Assembly (NCBI GenBank): GCA_035532415.1
Contig: DATKRB010000021.1
Location: 1 to 11,219, forward strand
From: DATKRB01 sp035532415
Lineage (GTDB): Bacteria > Actinomycetota > Acidimicrobiia > Acidimicrobiales > RAAP-2
DNA: 11,219 bases
Direction of reading: 5' to 3'
The notes under the pieces are model-generated. The model was not told the DNA's origin and searched no databases. It worked only from the letters and a program-made list of their open reading frames with translations. Positions 6,831 to 11,219 of this stretch are shown here, piece after piece. The position numbers and the translations under genes are program-made. Numbering within the stretch: the stretch's first letter is position 1; every line of letters begins with the position of its first letter.

Positions 6831-6889
6831 CTCCAGAGATTGGATTATGATTGGGTGACAGCGTAGTTCAGAGATGAAGATCCAGCTCA

Positions 6890-6965
6890 GCCCCCGTAGC
6901 TCAGAGGATAGAGCGTCGGTTTCCTAAACCGTGCGTCGCAGGTTCGAGTCCTGCCGGGGGCGCCA
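6890..6965 (+). tRNA. tRNA-Arg (anticodon CCT)
   Basis: A complete cloverleaf is visible. The acceptor stem GCCCCCG (6890-6896) pairs perfectly with CGGGGGC (6955-6961). The D arm is GCTC/GAGC (6899-6902, 6911-6914). The anticodon loop TTCCTAA (6921-6927) has CCT at 6923-6925. The T arm is GCAGG/CCTGC (6938-6942, 6950-6954) with loop TTCGAGT. The discriminator G6962 is followed by an encoded CCA (6963-6965). The first anticodon-stem pair is a T:T mismatch (6916:6932). The CCT anticodon reads the arginine codon AGG. Such tRNA genes are frequent integration targets, and both neighbours are integrase genes. The serine recombinase frame overlaps most of the gene on the opposite strand. Confidence 0.97.
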
Positions 6966-8691
6966 ACCAGTCCTCCGCACTTCTCGGTGCGGCGGTCTGG
7001 GCAGTCTCGTTGCCGAGATCGTAGAGGGTGACTGCGACATCGAGGGCGCCGTCGGCCGGCTGGTAGACGATGTCGAGCTGCAGCGCGTCGAACAGCGCCC
7101 GCAGTACGCCCTGGGGCGCCGCGTCGAGCGCAGTGGCGAGGATCGGCAGGCGGTCGAGCAACGGGGCGACGTCGGCCAACGTGGGCGCCTCTGTCGCCGA
7201 GGCCCGGGCCAGTGCCACGAGGCGCTCTCGCCGCTCGGCGATGGTGGTCTCCAGCTCGTCGACGCGCTGGGCGACCCGTCGCCGCAGTGCCGGGGTGACG
7301 TCGTCGGCTTCGAGGTTCACGAGCTGGCGGCCAATCCGGCGTTCGAGGTCGGCGATCTCGGCTTCGATCTCCCTGGCGCGCTCTTTCGCCGGGGTGGTCC
7401 GTTCAGGCTCGGCGGCGGCGTCGAGGGCGTGCCGCCAGTAGTCGGTGCGCTCGGGGCCGAACAGCGCGGTGGCGAGGAACGGGAGCAGCGCGTCGTTGAG
7501 CCGCTGCTCGTTCAGGTACACGTGGGGCGGGTGGCCGGCCGGGATGTCCTTCGAGCGCTGGTGGGAGGGCTGGCAGGAGTAGTACGTCGTGTTGCGGCGG
7601 TGGTTGCCCCACATGCGCAGCCCGCAGATCCCGCAGCGGAGCAGGCCGCGGTAGAGGTAGTTGGTCTTCGCGGTCGCTCGTGCCGTCGTGGCGGGGACTC
7701 CCTGACGGGAGCGTTCGTTGGCCCGGGCGCGTGCATGGACCGCCTCGTGCTCCTCGCGGCTGACGATGGCGGGATGTGCGGGCTCTTCGGACCAGATCCA
7801 CGCCTCGGGCGGGTTGGTCCGGTTGTGGCCCTTCTTCCTCGCCCGGCGGTTCCACACCTGGTAGCCGGTGTACTTCGGGTTGCGCAGCACCTCCCAGACG
7901 CTGGAGCGGCTCCACGCACCGCGGGCCGTCGTCGGGTCGACCGGCACCGGCGGCGGGTAGCGGTCGGGGTCGGCGTTGAGGCGGTCGCGGATCTGGAGGA
8001 GCCCCATCCCGCCGCCCAGGTACCAGTCGTAGATGGCGCGCACCACCGGAGCACGCACGGGGTCGAGCTCCAAGGTGCGCTTGTTGATCCCGCGGCTCGC
8101 CTTGTGCGGGTTCGGGTGGTCGTGGGTGACGAAGCGATAGCCGTAGAGGGCTACGCCACCGGTGTGCCAGCCCTGGCGGGTCGAGGTCTCCTGACCCTGC
8201 CGGGACTTCACCATCAGCTCGTGGTGGTAGCCCCGCGCGATGCCGATGTTCACGTGGCGGAGCACGATGGTCCCGAAGGACTCCTCCAGCGGCTCGTCCG
8301 CCGCGCACAGCCGCACGCCGGCCTGGCGCAGCTCGTCTTCGACCCGGAAGGCGACCGAGGAGTTGCGGCTGAGGCGGCTGATGGATTCCACGATCACGCG
8401 GTCGAAGCGGCCCGGCCGGCGGCCCGCGTCGGCGAGCAGCTCCTTCAGCCCGCCGTCTCTCGGAATGGCGATGTCGAAGCCCGCGAGGCCGCCAGAGCCG
8501 CGGGCCGCGTAGGAGCGCGTGCCGGACTCGATGTCGTAGTAGTGGGCGACGATCCGCCCGCCGGCCTCGTCCACCTGTCGCTCGGCGTTTTGGAGCTGGC
8601 GGGGGAAGCTGAGCGTCGGGTCCTGTTCGTCTTCGGTCGAGACCCGCCCGTACCAGGCGTAGCGGGGACTTTCACCGGCGGGCGTGGTCAT
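6901..8691 (-). CDS. Large serine recombinase (site-specific integrase)
   Basis: A 596-residue recombinase. The N-terminal resolvase domain (about 10-165) has catalytic Ser18 in YGRVSTEDEQDP and the arginine-rich ESISRLSRNS (102-111). A recombinase domain follows (about 170-320, with GYRFV and SVWEVLRNPKYTGYQVWNRR). Next is a zinc-ribbon region with Cys353, Cys356 and Cys373 (LLRCGICGLRMWG, YYSCQ). A long charged coiled coil spans about 435-498 (KERAREIEAEIADLERR). These enzymes join attP and attB by double-strand cleavage with a phosphoserine link. ATG 8691 is firm: GAGGAGG lies 7 bases upstream, in an ATGA overlap with the preceding gene. The C-terminal tail from about residue 577 (PPAGLEPATHG...) is antisense tRNA-Arg and is probably not original recombinase sequence. 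Confidence 0.93.
   Translation of the reverse strand: MTTPAGESPRYAWYGRVSTEDEQDPTLSFPRQLQNAERQVDEAGGRIVAHYYDIESGTRSYAARGSGGLAGFDIAIPRDGGLKELLADAGRRPGRFDRVIVESISRLSRNSSVAFRVEDELRQAGVRLCAADEPLEESFGTIVLRHVNIGIARGYHHELMVKSRQGQETSTRQGWHTGGVALYGYRFVTHDHPNPHKASRGINKRTLELDPVRAPVVRAIYDWYLGGGMGLLQIRDRLNADPDRYPPPVPVDPTTARGAWSRSSVWEVLRNPKYTGYQVWNRRARKKGHNRTNPPEAWIWSEEPAHPAIVSREEHEAVHARARANERSRQGVPATTARATAKTNYLYRGLLRCGICGLRMWGNHRRNTTYYSCQPSHQRSKDIPAGHPPHVYLNEQRLNDALLPFLATALFGPERTDYWRHALDAAAEPERTTPAKERAREIEAEIADLERRIGRQLVNLEADDVTPALRRRVAQRVDELETTIAERRERLVALARASATEAPTLADVAPLLDRLPILATALDAAPQGVLRALFDALQLDIVYQPADGALDVAVTLYDLGNETAQTAAPRSAEDWLAPPAGLEPATHGLGNRRSIL
6923..6969. other. Candidate attachment site (attL) in the 3' half of tRNA-Arg
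   Basis: The serine recombinase gene lies directly against the 3' end of the tRNA and runs into it. This is the geometry of an integrative element whose attachment core is the tRNA 3' segment and whose integrase lies next to attL. The T-arm-to-CCA stretch is the most likely duplicated core. The second copy (attR) is not in this window, so the boundary is inferred. Confidence 0.4.
6975..6992. repeat. Short hairpin just downstream of tRNA-Arg
   Basis: CCGCAC (6975-6980) and GTGCGG (6987-6992) form a 6-base stem with a TTCTCG loop, ten bases after the tRNA CCA. It lies inside the serine recombinase coding region on the other strand. It could help end the tRNA transcript, but no T-run follows, so a terminator call is weak. 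It may equally belong to the recombinase's attachment site. Confidence 0.3.
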
Positions 8692-8951
8692 GGCGAGACC
8701 TCCTCGCCCTGTCCTACCTCCACGTCGCCGAGGGAAGCGAGCAGGTCCGCGAGCGCCCGGCCCTGAGCCGCGGCGAGCGCCCGGCCGGCCTCGCCACCGA
8801 CGAGGCGAAGCTGTCCACGCACCGCGAGAGGGTGCTCGCCCCGGCCTGGTTCGGAGACCGGGGCGGGATCTGTCTGAACGGGCTGTCCGAGACGGTGTCG
8901 ATGTTCAATCTCGGCGGCCCGCCCGGCGGCCGAGGAGCGGATGTTGGTCAT
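8688..8951 (-). CDS. Hypothetical protein between replication-relaxation and recombinase genes
   Basis: An 87-residue protein that I do not recognise. It begins MTNIRSSAAGRAAEIEHRH, has a Pro/Gly-rich low-complexity middle, and ends with a likely amphipathic helix (VGGEAGRALAAAQGRALADLLASLGDV, about 52-78) and an acidic tail. No signal peptide, membrane segment or cysteine is present. Both ends use ATGA overlaps: its start at 8951 overlaps the replication-relaxation stop, and its stop overlaps the recombinase start. This supports the ATG at 8951 over the longer frame from 9026, and supports it being a translated gene. Position directly before a serine integrase makes an accessory recombination role, such as a directionality factor, conceivable; no sequence feature proves it. 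Confidence 0.65.
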   Translation of the reverse strand: MTNIRSSAAGRAAEIEHRHRLGQPVQTDPAPVSEPGRGEHPLAVRGQLRLVGGEAGRALAAAQGRALADLLASLGDVEVGQGEEVSP

Positions 8952-9796
8952 CGGCTCGGCACCGTGGCCCGCTCGGCCAGCTCGATGAGCCGACGCCGGG
9001 GTGCCGCCTCGCCCAGCGCGAGCCACACCGCATCGGCGGGACTGCCGGTGCAGGCGGCGGCCGTCGCCACCGGCAGGGCGGTCCCTTCGAGTGCCCGGCG
9101 CAGCGCCGGCTCACGGCCTGGCTGGGCCAGCCAGAACAGCACCGGCCGGGCCGCACCCTCGGCCTCGGCGAGGTCGCGGTAGCCGTCCAGCTTGGCCGCG
9201 ACCCGGGCGAGGGTGCCGGTGCCGGTGCCGGTGCCGGTGCCGGTGTCGTGCTCGACGAAGAACTCGACCCGGTCGCCTCCCTCCTCCCAGACCCCGTACG
9301 CGTCGGGGCGGGCGAAGTCCCCCCACTCCGCCGCGCACCGCCGCTCGGACCACCACGTTCCCACCGCCGCGTCGGGCCGTGAGCGTGCCGCGGCGTGGAG
9401 CGCGCAGAACAAGCCGTTCACCCCGAGGGTGTGGGCGGTTCGCTGTCCGGCCGCGAGCGCCACCACCCGGTCGCGCAGCACCGGGGCCCGCGGCGGATCC
9501 ACCCCGCGTTCGGCTGCGACCACCGCAGCGCCGAGCGGCCCCAACGTGTAGCGCCAGGACTCCGAACCCACCGGGCGGATGGAGCGGAACCGTTCCAAGA
9601 CTCCGAGGCGCCACAGCGTGACGAGGCGATGCTGGGCCGAGACGAGGCTCGTGAAGCAGAGGTCGCAGATCTGCTCGGTGGTGAGGATCCGGTGCTCCCA
9701 CAGCGTCCGGCAGATGAGGCGGTCGCGTTCGGTCAACCGGCCGAGCACGTCGAGCGCCGACACGGCGCCCCGCCGGAGAGGAGAAGAAGCAGTCAT
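8948..9796 (-). CDS. Replication-relaxation family protein
   Basis: A 282-residue protein resembling the replication-relaxation family (PF13814-like) of Gram-positive plasmids and conjugative elements. The N-terminal winged-helix segment is visible: LTERDRLICRTLWEHRILTTEQICDLCF, then SAQHRLVTLWRLGVLERF and a YTLGPLGAAVVAAERG strand-helix (within about 22-98). The middle part (about 115-225) carries WWSERRC, RPDAYGVW, FFVEHDTG and KLDGYRDLAEAEG, the pattern common to the family core. Members are thought to aid plasmid replication or DNA relaxation; the biochemistry is poorly defined. A Gly-Thr repeat follows the EHDTG motif and is encoded by a hexanucleotide repeat. ATG 9796 sits in an ATGA overlap with the ATPase stop and has GGAG 6 bases upstream. 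GTG 9808, with GGAGGA 9 bases upstream, is an alternative start. Confidence 0.85.
   Translation of the reverse strand: MTASSPLRRGAVSALDVLGRLTERDRLICRTLWEHRILTTEQICDLCFTSLVSAQHRLVTLWRLGVLERFRSIRPVGSESWRYTLGPLGAAVVAAERGVDPPRAPVLRDRVVALAAGQRTAHTLGVNGLFCALHAAARSRPDAAVGTWWSERRCAAEWGDFARPDAYGVWEEGGDRVEFFVEHDTGTGTGTGTGTLARVAAKLDGYRDLAEAEGAARPVLFWLAQPGREPALRRALEGTALPVATAAACTGSPADAVWLALGEAAPRRRLIELAERATVPSR
9212..9247. repeat. Hexanucleotide tandem repeat (GGTGCC)5 plus one degenerate unit
   Basis: Five perfect GGTGCC units (9212-9241) are followed by GGTGTC (9242-9247). On the coding strand this gives a Gly-Thr dipeptide run inside the replication-relaxation protein. Because the unit is two codons, copy-number change alters protein length without breaking the frame. 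Confidence 0.9.
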
Positions 9797-10626
9797 GACA
9801 TGCTCCACGAGTCGGAGTCCTCCGACGCCAAGGTGGGAGCGGCCCGGTGCCGGCGGTTCTGCACCTCCGACCCCGGCGTCTCAAGGACGGCGGACGGGAC
9901 GCCACCAGGGACGCCGGTCGAGACGCCGGGGGACCCGCCGCCGTCACTTCGGCGGTGCTGGCGTCGACGCACGTGCAACTCGTGTCGACGCTCGTCTCGG
10001 GTGCGCCCGGCGTTGGCTTGGGCCGCAGTCCGGGCCTCGGCCGCCCGGCCGGGGACAGCACGGGCCATCGGCCGGGTCCGAAGCGTGAACGCGTGCAGGT
10101 CCTGGCTACCGACCACCAGGCGACAGGCAACCTGGTAGGCGCCGAGGTGGCTGAGGTCGTACGCGCTCACGTAGGGCTCGGTGTGGCGGGCGAGCACCCG
10201 GGCGTCTTCGGGCGAGACGTTGAAGTACACCTTGTTGCGGGCGTTCGCCGAGGTGGCCTCGGCAAGGTCGCGGGGCAGCTGACCGAGGTGCTGGTGGGCC
10301 AAGGTGAGCGACAGGCGGTAGCCACGGGCCTCGGCCAGCACGTCGTCGAGCGCGCCGGGGAGCGCGAGGAAGTTCTGGCACTCGTCGACGTAAAGCGACG
10401 CGTCGCGCCGGACCGTCCGCCCGGCTCGGGCGGTGGCCGCCTGCCACACCCGGGCGACGAGCAGCGAGCCCACCAGCCGCGCGGTGTCCTCGCCCAAAAG
10501 GCCCTTGGGGAGCCGGGCGAGGAGCACGCCGCCGTCGAGGACGTCGGCCATAGAGAAGCTGGAGGTGGCCGAGCCGAGCAGGTCCCGGGCGAAGCTCCGG
10601 GCGAGCACGGCCCGCAGCTTGTTCAT
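9793..10626 (-). CDS. TraG/VirD4-like conjugative ATPase, C-terminal part (after frameshift)
   Basis: The 277-residue frame holds the second half of a type IV coupling-protein-like ATPase. It includes MADVLDGGVLLARLPKGLLGEDTARLVGSLLVARVW, then SLYVDECQNFL (Walker B with the catalytic Asp-Glu pair), then LTLAHQHLGQLPRDLAEATSANARNKVYFNVSPEDARVLARH, a segment typical of the TraM-recognition/AAA region of TraD/TraG-type proteins. Such hexameric ATPases bring DNA to, and pump it through, conjugative channels. The last 90 or so residues are low-complexity and basic. ATG 10626 is in frame but has no stop or ribosome site before it. The upstream half continues in another frame, so this is better read as the distal part of one broken gene. 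The stop overlaps the replication-relaxation ATG by ATGA. Confidence 0.8.
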   Translation of the reverse strand: MNKLRAVLARSFARDLLGSATSSFSMADVLDGGVLLARLPKGLLGEDTARLVGSLLVARVWQAATARAGRTVRRDASLYVDECQNFLALPGALDDVLAEARGYRLSLTLAHQHLGQLPRDLAEATSANARNKVYFNVSPEDARVLARHTEPYVSAYDLSHLGAYQVACRLVVGSQDLHAFTLRTRPMARAVPGRAAEARTAAQANAGRTRDERRHELHVRRRQHRRSDGGGSPGVSTGVPGGVPSAVLETPGSEVQNRRHRAAPTLASEDSDSWSMS

Positions 10627-11219
10627 GACCGGGGCCGATCACCTGGGCCTGGCCGGCAGGCGACAGGGCGTCGTAGCCGTCCCAGAAGCCCTTCAGCCCC
10701 GATCGTTCCGACAGCCCGGCCACGAGGGGCGCCCGGAAGCGCCGGTCGGTGAGCAGCACCGGGACGTCGGCCAGGGTCGCACCGGGGAGCCGGCGCAAGG
10801 TGGCACACGCCGAGCGGAGCACGTCGTCGGTCCTCGGCCCCCAGTAGGCGGCGAAGATCCGGGCGAACACCGACACCACGTGGTCGACCGCCACCTCGGC
10901 CGGCTCGCCCGAAAGGACATTCAGGGACGGTGGCGCCTCGGTCTCCTCGGGGTCGATGAGCACCAGTCGCTCAAGGGCACGCTTGGGGATCCGGGCGAGC
11001 AGGTCGACGACGAGGTCGCCCTTCGGGTCGATGTCCACCACGCCACGGCCGGCTGCCATGTCGGCGAGTGCCAGGTTGGCGAGCAGCGTCGACTTGCCCG
11101 AGCCGGTCGCGCCGATGACGTGGGTGTGGAAGCGGCCGTCTTCGACTCCAAGGGCGACGGCACGCCGGGGGCTGACCTCGGTGTCCCCGAGGACCCGGAG
11201 CCCGGCTCCGTCACCGACG
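10627..11219 (-). pseudogene. TraG/VirD4-like conjugative ATPase, N-terminal part (frameshifted, truncated at window edge)
   Basis: Read leftward from the right edge, this frame encodes HVIGATGSGKSTLLANLALA, a clear Walker A motif (GATGSGKST, 11087-11113). It then gives VVDIDPKGDLVVDLLARIP, a segment typical of conjugative coupling ATPases, and GLKGFWDGYDALSPAGQAQVIGP. At about 10630 the family sequence expected next (V-M-N-K-L-R-A-V-L) continues only in the neighbouring frame. The switch falls on the run of four C (minus strand; GGGG at 10631-10634 on plus), where removing one base restores a single open frame with the downstream part. Without the shift this frame runs through nonsense to a stop at 10106. 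The true start and any membrane segments lie beyond the window. Could be a real mutation or a sequencing error. Confidence 0.8.

Noticed and set aside
6931..8766. A 611-residue plus-strand open frame
   Set aside because: It is antisense to the serine recombinase, which shows catalytic, zinc-ribbon and coiled-coil features. The plus-strand product has no recognisable motif and reflects high-GC codon bias.
9111..10130. A 339-residue minus-strand open frame across the ATPase and replication-relaxation junction
   Set aside because: It is Arg/Pro/Gly-rich and out of frame with both recognisable proteins, so it is a shadow frame.
1..11219. CRISPR array, retron or other defence locus
   Set aside because: No regularly spaced repeats, Cas, reverse transcriptase or known defence protein motifs were seen on either strand. 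The only tandem repeat is the coding hexanucleotide run.

Overview
This is a high-GC actinobacterial-type window, probably Actinomycetota. The evidence is strong G/C preference at third codon positions, GTG starts, likely leaderless transcripts, an RHH/PIN toxin-antitoxin pair, and a replication-relaxation protein with a TraG/VirD4-like ATPase. Class or genus cannot be fixed from sequence alone. No stretch over 300 bases lacks a gene. The longest gap (951-1211) is the divergent control region between a nitroreductase and an aldo/keto reductase.

Left part (1-5526), accessory or metabolic genes: the tail of an IS30-type transposase (3-134); a nitroreductase-family flavoprotein (minus, 300-950); an aldo/keto reductase with all four catalytic residues (plus, 1212-2240); and a VapBC-like RHH antitoxin/PIN toxin pair (minus, 2325-2962). 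Diverging from the pair is a three-gene sulfur module: an ArsR regulator fused to a rhodanese domain (3091-3864), a DsrE-like protein overlapping it by ATGA (3861-4211), and a sulfide:quinone oxidoreductase-like flavoprotein (4303-5526). The fusion regulator probably senses reactive sulfur species and controls its own module from a leaderless promoter whose -10 region lies in a palindrome.

Right part (5527-11219), mobile DNA: a tyrosine integrase (minus, 5634-6830), an intact tRNA-Arg(CCT) with encoded CCA (plus, 6890-6965), and a minus-strand operon running in from the right edge. The operon encodes a TraG/VirD4-like ATPase, a replication-relaxation family protein, an unknown 87-residue protein and a large serine recombinase. 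Successive operon genes are joined by 4-base ATGA overlaps. The serine recombinase frame runs antisense into the tRNA gene, so its last 20-odd residues are read from tRNA sequence. This is what an element integrated at a tRNA 3' end would produce. The ATPase gene is interrupted by a one-base frameshift near 10630.

Two unrelated integrases therefore flank one tRNA, which suggests stacked or nested integrative elements. The sulfur, redox and toxin-antitoxin genes at left may be cargo or flanking chromosome; the window does not show which.
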